A stretch of 64,000 nucleotides of DNA from Anthonomus grandis grandis (lineage: Eukaryota; Arthropoda; Insecta; Coleoptera; Curculionidae), in the NCBI RefSeq assembly GCF_022605725.1, contig NC_065553.1, positions 9,920,001 through 9,984,000 of the forward strand. Direction: 5' to 3'. This document shows, one piece after another, positions 23,775 to 35,100 of the stretch (position 1 is the first letter of the stretch; every line of letters starts with the position of its first letter). A program made the translations under genes and the position numbers. Below the pieces are notes generated by a model. That model was given only the letters and a program-made list of their open reading frames with translations. It had not been told where the DNA came from and did no database searches.

Positions 23775-24869
23775 TCAAATGCAAAATTGGCACATTTTTG
23801 TGATTCTTTCAATGGCATTAAATAGAACCATTGGTCTCCTTCGCAGATTTTGAAAGGCTAAATTAATTGCCTCTCGAAGTTCGGCAATTCCATCATAACG
23901 TGTTTTATACACTTCATTTTGTAGATACCCCCATAAAAAAAAATACAAAATTGAAAGATCTGGTGATCGTGGGGGCCATCTTACAGATCCATTGGTACCT
24001 ATCCATCTTTGCGGAAAATTATTCTCAAGAAATTCCCTTACTAGCCTTGAATTATGACTAGGAGCACCATCTTGTTGTAAGTAAATTGCATTATATTGTG
24101 CTAGCGGAATATTTTCTAGCAGTTCAGGAATAACCTCCTCAAGGATCTCTAGGTATCTAAGTGCTGTAAGACCTCCTTCAAAAATCCGATAAACTATTTT
24201 TCTGCCTAAAATAAAACAACACACTCCAACTCCAAAACGTCCCTGTTGTGCCCTTTCGAACAATAAATACTGATTTTATGTTTTCCAATTCCTAGTATTG
24301 TGACGATTCAAAATGCCCGCACTTGAAAAAAAACATTCATCTGACCAAATAACAAGTCTGCCGAACAAATCATTAGCTTCGATTTGTTGTAGATACCACC
24401 GGCAAAACAGTGCTCGGCGCTCAGCATCGCCAGCATGCAACTGTTGCACAATACTAAATTTATACGGATGATACTTGTATTTTTTTAGGATCCTTTGAGC
24501 ATTAGTTTTTGACACACCAATATCTTTCTCAATTTTTCTGCATGAGGACGAAGGTGTTGCTTCAATATATCCCAAAACATCTATTTCTTTTCTTTCCCTA
24601 TTCCCCTTGTTATAGGTTTTCGGACGCGGGCGAACAAAGGTTCCGTGTTCAACTAAATTTGCTTTTAAGCGAGCAAATATCTCAATAAAGGGTTGTCGCC
24701 TCTCTGGATATCTAACAAACACAAACTTATAATCGTAATTTAAATTTTAGTACCCATTATCGCTTACTTACCTTTGAAAATATAACGCCGAAGCTTCTTC
24801 AGAATTTTCGTTACTTTGTATAAAACATACCAACATATCATATTTTTCGTAATTTTCATACGCTGCCAT
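23775..24869 (-). pseudogene. Tc1/mariner-superfamily transposase, one in-frame stop
   Basis: Exon 1 is 24869-24772 (ATG at 24869, starting MAAYENYEKYDM), with a 60-bp intron (gtaagt...gttag), and exon 2 is 24711-23775. Together they give 344 codons. The N-terminal half has the helix-turn-helix region with TPSSSCRKIEKDIGVSKTNA. The catalytic acidic residues are visible in VIWSDECFFS, YLQQDGAPSHNS and WPPRSPDLS; I count 36 residues between the second and third Asp. A TAA at 24276-24278 interrupts the frame after NTRNWKT; reading resumes in the same frame with LFERAQQGRFGVGV. Otherwise the gene is intact. This is a cut-and-paste transposase that is now probably dead by one substitution. Confidence 0.85.
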
Positions 24870-24962
24870 TTTTCAAAGAATTTATTGAATAAAGAAAAAA
24901 ACAAATACTTACAATATAAATATTTGACATTTAGTTGACTTTTGTTTTGTTATCAACAAGAG

Positions 24963-25442
24963 TCATGGCCTACTAATAAATTTATCTCCTTAATCTTAGA
25001 AAATTGTCATTTATTTGTATGTTTCTTAAAAAAAAAGTGCATACCATTATATATTTTTGAAAAGGTAAAAAGAAGACAAATTTATTAGTGCATATATATA
25101 CAGGGTGTTCCATTAAAAAAAACATAAGTTTGGCCTATAACTCAAAAACAGTAAATATTAAAAAAAAAAAATCTACGCCACTGCATTCTACGGAAAAAAA
25201 TCTATAAAACTGTTTTTTTACATATTCGATAAGTTAAAGAATAACCGAAATAGAAGGGGGAGTTCCAAAATGTCGAATTTTCAAAAATGGCCTATATCTT
25301 AAAAACTAAGAGGGCTCTGGAATTTTTGTTAACGACATCGTTATTTTCACGAAAAAGTAGCACACTGTCGCGAAAACCGCATCACGCTAACATTAAAAAT
25401 AACGAAGATACCCCGCAAAAGTACCCAAGATGGGACACCCTG
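24963..25442. repeat. Right long terminal inverted repeat of the mariner-type element
   Basis: Reverse complement of 23034-23510. The inner CAGGGTGT unit covers 25101-25442 and is preceded by TA. Confidence 0.9.
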
Positions 25443-25444
25443 TA

Positions 25445-25860
25445 CTTTGAAAAAATTAAATAAACAGATATTTTAAGGGTACACACCAAAAATTGATTTT
25501 TTTCGAAATTGAGCTTTGTACCAGCGGCTTGCTCCCATCACCTCCATTATGAAAACACTGGGTCATGACGGGATTCGAGCAGAACCAACCACTTGTTTTT
25601 GAGAACAAAAATGGGCTCTAAAAACGCGATATCTCGGCTAATATGAGAGCTACAAAACCGTTGGAATTTTTCCAAAGTGCCCATAGAAGCCGAGATATCG
25701 ACCTCCAAAGTTTGAGATTTTTAATTTTTCGGGTACATCTCCCCGTAACGATTTTTTTACCAAAAATTGATTGAATTGAAAAAATTGATGTTTTCTCCTT
25801 ACCGATTATCAGCTAAACCTATTCATATCGGTAACCAGGACCTTTTTCTTGAATATTTTA
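25445..25860. other. Spacer between two DNA transposons
   Basis: About 415 bp with an imperfect internal mirror (gcgatatctcggct at ~25630, agccgagatatcgac at ~25690), reminiscent of another short inverted-repeat element. No coding sequence. Confidence 0.4.
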
Positions 25861-26154
25861 AAGTCGAAATTATACCCATTTGTAGTTACGTCATCCAGGT
25901 GAGAAAAAACGTATGGCGTAGATACTTTTGTTAATCAATATTAGGTTAGAAACTTTACCATCGCCTTCAGAAATTAATAGTCGTCTCCTATGTATTTTTA
26001 TACGTTCAGGAATTAACAAATTATTTATTTTAGCAGCATATTATTATATTTTTATATTCGTGTATATACTTTCATTTCCAAAAAATTTAAAAAAATCTTG
26101 TAGTATTTATTGTATTATTAACAAACTTAACAATTAACAAATATTATTATAATT

Positions 26155-26360
26155 AATCATAAATAATGGGACATAAACAACAAGTCCGAAACGAAATTGC
26201 ACTTCAAATTGAGAATGTGATAGAGCGAGCCGCAGATGCAACAAAATTGGGCACAACAACGATCGCAAATATAAAGAAGAATGGGATAAAATCAAATCAG
26301 GATTACGCTGCTCATATATTTTCCAAGCAAAAGACCGCAATTCAAATACTGACAATTTAA
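26155..26360 (+). pseudogene. Inverted copy of the transposase N-terminal exon
   Basis: Reads QQVRNEIALQIENVIERAAD, then ATKLGTTTIANIKKN on the plus strand. The same sequence is found on the minus strand at 28085-27895, where it fits as the first exon of the transposase. This copy faces the wrong way and has no catalytic domain behind it. Confidence 0.7.
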
Positions 26361-26639
26361 TTTACTTGTTCATGAAAAAAATGCTGCTTGAAGGAATATG
26401 TTAACACATTAAAATGAAAATACCATTCCAAAAAATAAAACATAAAAACTCAAAAAAAAACAGGGCATATTGCATTACCAAGTTAATGAAATTGCAACGA
26501 TATGATTGAATACTTAAACGACGATCATAAAATAAAATGTGCTAGAACAAAAAAAGCTTAATCAATCTCGTCAGTATTGTCAGAGTCAGAACTGAAATCA
26601 GAGATATTGTCTTCGTCAGTCGTAATCACAAGTGGCAGA

Positions 26640-27725
26640 ATGTCATAGGCATCACACACTTGTATGCCTCCCAAGCCTTTTCAATTACCTTTTCTGTATG
26701 AAAAACATATTTTTGCCAATGATCTATAGAAATTTCGTTTATTACGCTTTCCCATGTAATCAGAACTTCTGAAGGTGACCCCTTAAAATTGGAAATATAT
26801 TCATCATATTTTCGTTTACATTCCGACCATACCATTTCAATTGAATTAAACTGGCAATGATATGGTGGCAGTCGCAAAATTTTGTGTCCTAAAGGTTTAA
26901 CATATTCATCAAGGAAGTACTTTTTTCACTAGGGCAGTTTCTGCGTGCAATACTCCATATTTTATCTTTCATGGCTTTTTCTGGAAAGCCAATATTCTTT
27001 TTCTTCAACCATTCGGTCAGTCTCTGCTTTGTCCACGATTTTCTCGGGATTTCTTCTAATAAACCAGAATGGTAACTTGCATTGTCCATGATTATAAATG
27101 ACTTTGGGGGAAGATTTGGAACCAGCTGAGTTTTAAACCAGTTTTCGAAGTTTTTCCTGTTCATATTGTCATGATAATCTCCCGTCTTTAATCCACTCTT
27201 GAATATTAAATTTGCACCCTTGATGAAGCCATCTTTGGTTCCGGCGTGGACCACGATATAACGATGACCTTAAAAGATAATTCAATTCTCTTCTTTTAGA
27301 AATAATTCTTTCAGAACATAAATTTAATATAATTAATAAGTAATGTTCCATGCACATACGAGTAGTGTATGGAGTTTAATTCCCTCATATTGTCTTAGAG
27401 AGAAATTATATGAAACTATGAAACAGATGAAATTGTGAAGTTAGAGGGCCCTTACAAGGGCAATAGTTTTTATTCAAGAAAAAATCTAAAAAGATAACCA
27501 GATAATTTTTACCTTCACTGTTTTTCCTTGAATCCGTGTGCTTGGTGTCATCTTGCCAGCTACTACGAAATGATCCCTTGCTAAAAATCCATGTCTCGTC
27601 AATGAAAACTGGAGTAAAACCTTCCGGACCTACATTTCTATTTTTGATATACTCCCTTAAAAAAATGATTCTTTTATGAACAATATTTGGCAAGTCCATC
27701 AAACATTTTCTGTTATTTTATTTTT
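26640..27725 (-). pseudogene. DDE_3-type transposase, frameshifted
   Basis: The catalytic domain is split by an intron: the upstream exon ends AACAGTGAAG|gtaaaaat at 27513 and the next starts after ctttttaag-type acceptor at 27268. Splicing gives NSEGHRYIVVHAGTKDGF without a break. The acidic residues are in FIDETWIFSKG, SFIIMDNASYHSG and the Glu of CQFNSIEMVW. A single-base loss in an A run near 26930 shifts the frame after NCPSEK; the other frame continues with YFLDEYV and then LRLPPYHCQFNSIEMVW. Further frame breaks lie near 27715. The domain belongs with the IS630/Tc1-like DDE_3 group. Confidence 0.75.
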
Positions 27726-27894
27726 TTCCACTTGAAGTCTATACTATTGATCCATCTTCTTAAGGAGTCAATGGAAAACTCAAAATATTCAATTTCTGAA
27801 CTTTTCTCTTATTGTTGCCAATATTACATATTCTTTCTGGCGTACATAGAATAAATTGTGTCCCGAATTCTATGTTTCAAATATGTTGTAATTT

Positions 27895-28090
27895 TTGTTT
27901 TTGCTGTCTTTTGCTTGGAAGATAGACGGACTGCGTAATCCTGATCTGATTTTATCCCGCATTCTTCTTTATATTTGCGATCGTTGTTGTGCTCAATTTT
28001 GTTGCATCTGCGGCTCGCTGTATCACATTCTCAATTTGAAGTGCAATTCCGTTTCGGACTTGTTCCTTTTCCAGTTGAAAAAAAGCCAAT
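27895..28090 (-). pseudogene. Transposase N-terminal exon, proper orientation
   Basis: On the minus strand EKEQVRNGIALQIENVIQRA, then ATKLSTTTIANIKKN, then a stop. It is in line with the catalytic exons at 27725-26640 and nearly identical to the inverted copy at 26155-26360. Confidence 0.6.
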
Positions 28091-28605
28091 ATATTTAAAA
28101 TCATCAGCTGCGATTGATCATTATACATATTATATCTTTTTTTAGGGATTATCTAACACTTTTCGAAATAACTTTCAAGAACAAGTTGACAAACCAATAT
28201 TTTTGATTGACAGTGACGGATATTTCACATAACCTAGTATATAAAAGATAAATAATCATCAGACACCATTTTTTTTCAAAAGTTTGTTGTCGCCGCTGTT
28301 TGGAATATGCTAAACAAAGATAAACAAAAATGACGTCATTACAAATGGGTATAATTTCGACTTTAATAGTCTTGTAATTTGCGATTGTTGAAGCGTTCTT
28401 TCTTAGATGATAGACTGACCTGGGGGTTACCAAGTTGTTTGGAATGTACTCCAGTTAGCAAATATATTTTGATTTTCTATTTTTAAAATAACCAAGTTTG
28501 CAAAAGTGCTGACTTAATTTAAGAGAAAAAAACTTGTGTGTTTTCGTTTTTAGCTCTTCCAACGTTTTATTTTATTTAGGATTTTTGTTTCTTTTTTAGG
28601 TCACA

Positions 28606-28772
28606 ATGTCCCGTATAACAAGGATAATTTACATTACAGCTTTGACACTGGCAGTGACGCTTCATCAGACAACTTCAACCATCGAGAGTTCATCTGAAAA
28701 CCAAGATAATTTTGATTTTCCCGCTTGCTCAAAGGAACAAAAAGAAATGATGCCTAGTTGTGGAAATGGAAG
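28606..28772 (+). CDS. First exon of a small secreted cysteine-containing protein
   Basis: ATG at 28606 sits a few bases after a good acceptor (tttcttttttag, AG at 28598-28599), and the exon ends at a strong donor GGAAG|GTAAGT (GT at 28773). The 55 complete codons start MSRITRIIYITALTLAVTL, a clear signal peptide, followed by a Ser/Glu-rich linker and then FPACSKEQKEMMPSCGNGR. The C-x9-C spacing with E and the S-C-G resembles the beginning of a TIL-type protease-inhibitor domain, which would need a second exon in phase 2. I did not find that exon before the next gene, so the protein family is a guess and the gene may continue past awd or be broken. Confidence 0.55.
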
Positions 28773-28774
28773 GT

Positions 28775-30100
28775 AAGTGTAATAGGCGAAAAGCGAAAAA
28801 ACAATATTTTATACTAACTAATTTTTAATGTGTCATATCATTTTTTACGCCGTCAAAGAATAATATCATGCACGTTTAAAATAAACCGCATCGAGCAGTA
28901 TGATTTGTCTTATCGGTTTTGTAAGTAAAAAAAGAACAACACGCGCATATTAATAATAGTTTTAGATAATGGTTTATTTACTTCTTATAAGTTCATACGG
29001 TTGGGGTAGAGTATAATTTGATAATACAAATTAAATACGTAAATTTTTTTACAGAAAATCATAAGTCTTTCCAAAGTTCACCAGCTATAGTTATATGTTT
29101 TGTACTTTGAGTTGAAAATATTAGTTTTAGAGTTTATTTGGTTAATGATTGAAACTTGCAAGAAGAAGTGAATATACAAATACATTTTTCTTTTATATAT
29201 ATATAATGCTTTTTAAGTTTCATCATGTATTTGTCCTAAATCAGATTGGAAATAAAATTAATAATTATGGAATATTACTATGCAGTAGAAATTTAGGTAA
29301 GTGAATTTTTAAAATTGATTGTGCATACATTTTGCAGTCTTTTTGTAAACTTTTTATCGTTACATTCACCTTATAGAAATCTTTAACAAATACAATTTTA
29401 CGTTTTTCTTTACATCAATAATTGACGTATTTTTTAACATATTTTATTTATATTACAACGTATCCGGAACTTATATTTACATACGAAATGCGTGATATTA
29501 TTTTATTCTTATTTAATTCCTAATATCTGCGTGATATTAGAAAACCTGTAATATTAAAATCTTTTAAAAGAATTAAGAAACCCATTGGTTTTACTCTTTA
29601 CACTTCATTTATTTCCATATAAGTTTATGAACAAAAACTAGTGGTTTTTTATAATATTCAACTAAAAGTATAGTATAATTACATATTTATAATTCAAACT
29701 TCGCGCTAACTGTCAGTCACTAAATTGGGGTATTGACAGTATTGAGAGACAGAGAGATGAAGGAACCGATATACCTCTAAAACTCAATACTGATAATGTC
29801 CCAGGCAGTGTGAGCAAATTTTGAAGTCAAACAAAAACAATATCAAACATATTATCGTAAATTTGGCATAAGTCCATCTCACAGTAGAAAACTCGCCAAT
29901 GCTCATGAGTGATTGTATGACATTCTATTGGCTGGTCATACCCATTAGCCATCATCTATGTGTTTTGCATGCAAAAAATCGTAAGTTTAACTGTAGGTGG
30001 ATTTTTCTAAAATTTATTATGCCTAAATACCATAAAAGGAATTGATTTGATAATATTTCAAAGTAGGAATCCATATTTCATTAATTTATTTATCAAATTA
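28775..30100. other. AT-rich sequence, no exon found; dispersed repeat at 29839-29965
   Basis: Probably intron of the secreted-protein gene. The block 29839-29965 is the second copy of the repeat seen at 16508-16620. Confidence 0.4.
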
Positions 30101-30109
30101 GGCGAAAGG

Positions 30110-31030
30110 TATATTTATTTATTTACTTTTATTTAAGCCCTTATTTACAACAGGCAACTTGCCCAATAATAGAAAATTGTTTGAAAATTGGTTACAAAAA
30201 TATTGAAACTAAACTTAACAAAGAAGATATTTCTTCTTAGACGCAATAGATGTAGATTAAAGCGGCAGAATAGTTTGCACTTGTCAAAAACCCCATACAG
30301 GATATATACCATTAAGTCTATATCATATAAGTACTTAGCAAATCTGCGCTGATCAAACAGACTCAATCAAATCAATGTGGCACTGCCAAATTGGATTCCA
30401 CACTATGCAGCTATATTCCAATTTTGACCTGACAAAGCAACTAAAGAGCAATTTAGACTAAGAGTTTTCAGTAACGCTCTGAAATGTTTTAATTATAAAC
30501 CCAAGTTTCTTCATGGCTGACATTACAACACTATTAAAATGTGGTATGAAGGTAAATTCGGAATCGAGGGTAATACTAAGATCAGTAGTCTGCTCTAGAT
30601 GGTATTGTGGATAGAGTAGTTGTAAGGTAAAAGGGATCACTGATCTTGAATAAGTGATCACTCAACATTTCTTCGCATTAAGCCTCAGCCTGTTAAGAGC
30701 ACGCCAAGTCTTCAATAAATCAAGCGAAATCTGTGTCTATAGCAGTTTAGGGAGCTAAGCAAATCCTTGTTATACAAAATAAATAACGGAGGAGATAAAG
30801 GATCTAAAGCCCTCGTACTGCACAAACTTAAAGTACAAAATAAAGCAAATTAATTAGCCTGGATGAAAATAGCGATATAGTTTATTCAACAAAATATAGT
30901 GATCAATCTTGTCAAAACTTTTTTGAAAATCGGGATATATATAACATCAACCTGAGACTAGACAGAAGTGAATTGACAAATGGGCATCAATGGACTAGAA
31001 ATGCAAAACGAATTAGTAATACACGATCGG
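30110..31030 (-). pseudogene. Non-LTR retrotransposon, C-terminal RT region, heavily mutated
   Basis: On the minus strand, in order but in changing frames: LFILYNKDLLSS (from the LFILYINDL box), DLSITLDSEFTFIPHFNSV and SAMKKLGFII (block after the palm), and SLFDQRRFAKYLYDIDLMVY (C-terminal domain). The 3' end at ~30110-30135 is AT-repeat-like (tttatttatttac). No YADD box is left. Confidence 0.7.
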
Positions 31031-31089
31031 TTTTGCTAATATGATCTCTTTGCCTTAAAAGAAAATCTCATATTCATTTTTTTTCTAAG

Positions 31090-31880
31090 CTATTTTAATG
31101 AATACAGATCTGATTATCGTACACTTATAGAAGCAGCTAACCAACAATATTTCTATAATAGAATTGAAGCTTCTTCTGACAGACAGAGAGAGTTTTGACG
31201 AACTGTTAATAAGCCTAAGGGTGTGGAATTTGTTAGGAATGATTCGGTTTCTAAGTTGACCGCTTAATACGTATTATTGTAATATAGCTAAAAATTTGTC
31301 TAGCACATACGGTGTGACACAAATTTTGAATAGTTTTTGACTCTTTGATATGTCGCTCAGGCATTCTTCTTTTCAGAGGTCGAGGTAGAGGGTAGTACAA
31401 TGAGAAAATCTCTAACCAGATAATCGTAAGTACTGGTGCACCTTAAGGTTCAGTTCTAGGGCCTATTTTATTTTTGTTGTATATCAATGACATTATGGAT
31501 CAAAATATTTCTGGAAAGTTTGTTATGCTTGCAGATGATGATGACTATCTTATGGAATAATAGAGATCAGAAGATTTTGATGGAGTATTATATTTTGATT
31601 AATAACTGTGACTTACCGCTAAGTAAAAATTGGTGTGTATAATAAACTTAGTTTCAATATTTCCAAAACGAACATCGTGTATTTTAAGTGCACTCCAATT
31701 CCGGTTTATCCAGAAAATTAAACTTTAATCAAAAGTAAGTTGCAAGGTATACAAATTGATAATGAATTAAAATTTGAACATCATATTCCATTTCTTTATA
31801 AAAAACTGTCATCCAACCCCTTCGTTTACAATATAAAATGTTATAGAACAATAAAGCATATTTGATTTAATTTTTGTTTT
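31090..31880 (+). pseudogene. Non-LTR retrotransposon RT remnant, plus strand
   Basis: The plus strand shows YRTLIEAANQQYFYNRIEAS (linker before the RT), a VLGPILFLLYINDIMDQ box preceded by a stop in place of Gln, then GKFVMLADDDDYL, where the F-A-D-D box has become L-A-D-D, and finally GIQIDNELKFEHHI. It ends about 250 bp upstream of the awd start codon, so it forms part of that gene's 5' flank. Confidence 0.7.
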
Positions 31881-32138
31881 TATTTAAAATTATAGAACTC
31901 CTATAAATTATGTCGCCCCTTTGCTAATTGATTCAATCGATTTTTCTGTACATGCGCCGTGTACAATCTCTTATAATAAAACTATTCCGTGGCCACATTA
32001 AGATCGATCCTGCACAACCAGTCCTACTGATTCCACACATTCTCTTCGATTCGTGGGAACTGCGAAATCGTCCATTTTCTTTTGAGACTTTGTATGATTT
32101 GTACCTTGTTATCATTTTTCTCATTATTTTCGAGAGCC

Positions 32139-35100
32139 ATGGCTGCCAACAAGGAGAGAACTTTCATCATGGTCAAGCCCGACGGTGTCCAAAGGGGCCT
32201 TGTTGGAAAAATCATCAAGCGATTCGAGCAGAAGGGCTTTAAATTGGTCGCCATGAAGTTCATGTGGGTAAGTATTAGAAAAAAACGCGAAATTGCACTA
32301 GAAGGTCATAGTATAACGATAAATACGTAGTTACGGAGCTTAATACAAAGCGTAGTTAATAACGTTAAGTGATTCCTATAAAGTGCAAAGTCAAATCTCA
32401 TTGTTAAAATCTTCCATGCAGGTCTGCTGTTATAACCTCCAATTTGGTTAGTTATATCATGTTTTACCGGCGTGGCAATGACCTTGCCTGAGAAAGAATA
32501 TGGATTATTTAGTTACTGTTATCTTAATCATTTGCTAAATTCCTCCTAATGAATTTTGTAACCAGTAAAGGTTAACCAGTATCGTCAAGCAAAATCATGG
32601 AAGCATTGGTATAAAAACACAACAATTATTACCAAAAGTATAGAATACAAGTACTGTATGTACTTGTATTCTATAGAATCTAGTGTAGAACCATTTATAT
32701 ATATTTAAAAATATAATGTACAGGTCTTGAAATGTATCCTATCATAAACTAAATCAATGTTCTAATTCTGTATTGCAATGCTGTTCTAATTTTTTGTAAT
32801 TTTCTAGGTACAATAATTACAAGCAATCTCTTGACATGAATAGAAATTTAAAAAACTATTGATTTATAAGGATTTTTTATTTTATTTCAAATCTCAGATT
32901 AGTACTAGAAATCATGTCATACTTAGACTTATCTACCTTGTCTAGTATGTCTTCCCAGGGCCTTAATTTTTAAAATTATTTTTAAGGGTATATTTAAATT
33001 TTTATTTAAGTTTATTTAAACATCAAACAAAGTATTTTACTTCAACTCTACAATTATTTTTCACATTTCAATGTCTAGGTATATTTTTTCTCTCAGTTAA
33101 CACAGATGCTTGGAAATCATGGTATTTGAGTAAATAAACATTAGACAAAACAAAATAAAACTTAGATATCAATAATACTTGCATTGTATTACCAATTAAG
33201 TGTGAAAAGTTATTTATTGGAAAAATGAGGTTAGTTCTGCTATGAGTCCATTAATTGTACCAGGTACAAAGGTAGGTTGCACCTAATGTACTCCCTGTAT
33301 ATCTCCATCTGTATATCAAAAACAATGGTCATAGGCATTATTTTTCAAAATTTCAAATCCTGTATTGACTGTGCTAGAAATCATGTCATAGCTATTCACC
33401 TTTGCAACATATTAAATAGTATTGAAACAATTTCTTAAGTCACAGGTCTCTTCTTTTTACAGAGGATCTGATGATCCCTAGTATGGGTGAAACATGTGTA
33501 ATCCTTTACTTTTATTCTAATAAATTTGAGACCTGTTACTTAGAGTTTGTTTCATTAGTATTTAATGTAAGCCAGTCTCTGAGAAAAGATCAATATTTTC
33601 AAAATGCAAGTTTTAAAAAAACTTTTTGATTAGGTCATGTTGACTTTTTATAAGTACATTTATATCTCTCTAATCAAAATCTCTGCACATATGTTCACAA
33701 GAGTTTAAAATACATCTAAACACTATACTCATGGTCACCTTAATTACTTTTACAGTAGGTATCTTCAACTTGCTATATGTTCAAACAAATTAGCCAGTGG
33801 AATTCTTGTCTCTTTCCCAATGTTCATTTTTCTTTTCCCATTTAATTTTTTCCAACATTAGGTTAATATTTAGTTTATTAACAAATACTTTGTATTTAAT
33901 GTTATTTCTTCATTGTTTCCTGATTTTATAATAATTAAGAGTAATTTTTTAATGTAATTTTCATGTTTTAAAATAGATAAAAATGGAAAAAATATGAAAA
34001 TAACTAAAATTATTGGAAGGTAATCTTTTAATCTCCAATTAATAAAAATGGTGATAGAACTGATGTTTATAATTATAGGTGTGTGTATTCAGTCTGTAGT
34101 TCCTAAGCTGTTTAAACAGGTTGTTTTTTATGCAATTTTCATGGCACAGTAGGCAATTGCTTAGTGATCATGAGCATCATTTTTTTAGGGTAGATCTACA
34201 GTGACTAACTTGTTGACTATCAGTATAATTTGATCAGTGCTCTTGAAAAGTCTGGACCAGTGAATAGTGTGTATACATACTTCTCAAAGGGTTGGTCATG
34301 ATCATCTGGTTAAGACTGGTTGAATTATTATCCTAACTGGAATCAGGTTAAATAATTATATTTCTAATTTTATTGAAGTATCTTCAGATGTGTAGGGTTT
34401 GCATATTGACCTTGTCTTTTTGCTGGTGATTTTAAACTGTCCCCCTCCCATCATTTGACGCTGAGTTACTTTAAATTGTATTGCTGAGTGGTGTAATAGC
34501 AATAGTCTAGAACTGAATGAAAAGAAGTGTGTACATATTTTGATTGGTCATTCTAATAAAATTATTAATTCTCAATACACAATCAACAATAATGAACTTG
34601 CCGAAGTCTAGAAATGCCTTACTAGTCTTAACTAACTAACATAACTCTAACTAGTCTTAAAATCAGATGGCATAGTTCTGATGTTTTAACATTTTATAAG
34701 ATCTTGAATGATTTATATAATTGTCCTACTATCTTCAAAGCAATTCCTTTTTAATACCTGTCAAAGAAGGACCACTCCCCTCTGTTTGGATCCATTTTCC
34801 AGTGGCTTACTGCCATTCAGATAAAAAGTTGTCAATCTTAGACTTACATTAGGTACATTCTTTACACTTTGTACAGTGTATTTATGTGTAAAGTTTTTAG
34901 CTTAATGGTTATTTATGGTTAATATGTTAATGGTTATTTATTGTGATTTAGGCTTCTGAGGTTTTATATTGATATATATATTTTTTTAATTCTATTATTT
35001 TTGTAAATTGGCTCTGCCATACACTTAAATATATAAATAAAAATAAATCCTTATTTCCCTGATGGAAAACACTTATGTAATAACAAGTATTCTGAATGCA

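Larger units (their letters stand above)
23034..25442 (-). mobile_element. Mariner-type transposon, complete ends, TA target duplication
   Basis: The element starts CAGGGTGTCCCATTTTGGG at 23034 and ends in its reverse complement at 25442, flanked on both sides by TA (23032-23033 and 25443-25444). The inverted repeats are very long: 23034-23510 and 24963-25442, about 478 bp each and nearly identical. They enclose ~1.45 kb with a single transposase gene on the minus strand. Inside each long repeat is a second CAGGGTGT-type end next to TA (23373 and 25101), so each arm looks like a full ~340-bp MITE plus a further ~137 bp. Arm similarity and the near-intact gene indicate recent activity. Confidence 0.93.
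25861..28363 (-). mobile_element. DDE transposon with ~35-bp ends and an inverted internal duplication
   Basis: The ends are AAGTCGAAATTATACCCATT at 25861 and its reverse complement ending at 28363, each flanked by TA (25859-25860 and 28364-28365). TTAA flanks would also fit. The transposase lies on the minus strand (~28090-26640) and is disabled. Unusually, the sequence of its N-terminal exon (minus, ~28085-27895) occurs a second time in the opposite orientation at 26155-26360, just past the 3' end of the gene. The two copies form an internal inverted repeat of about 200 bp that is separate from the terminal repeats. Confidence 0.8.

Noticed and set aside
31928..32263. Overlapping frames around the awd start on both strands
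   Set aside because: All other frames of the awd first exon and its 5' UTR.
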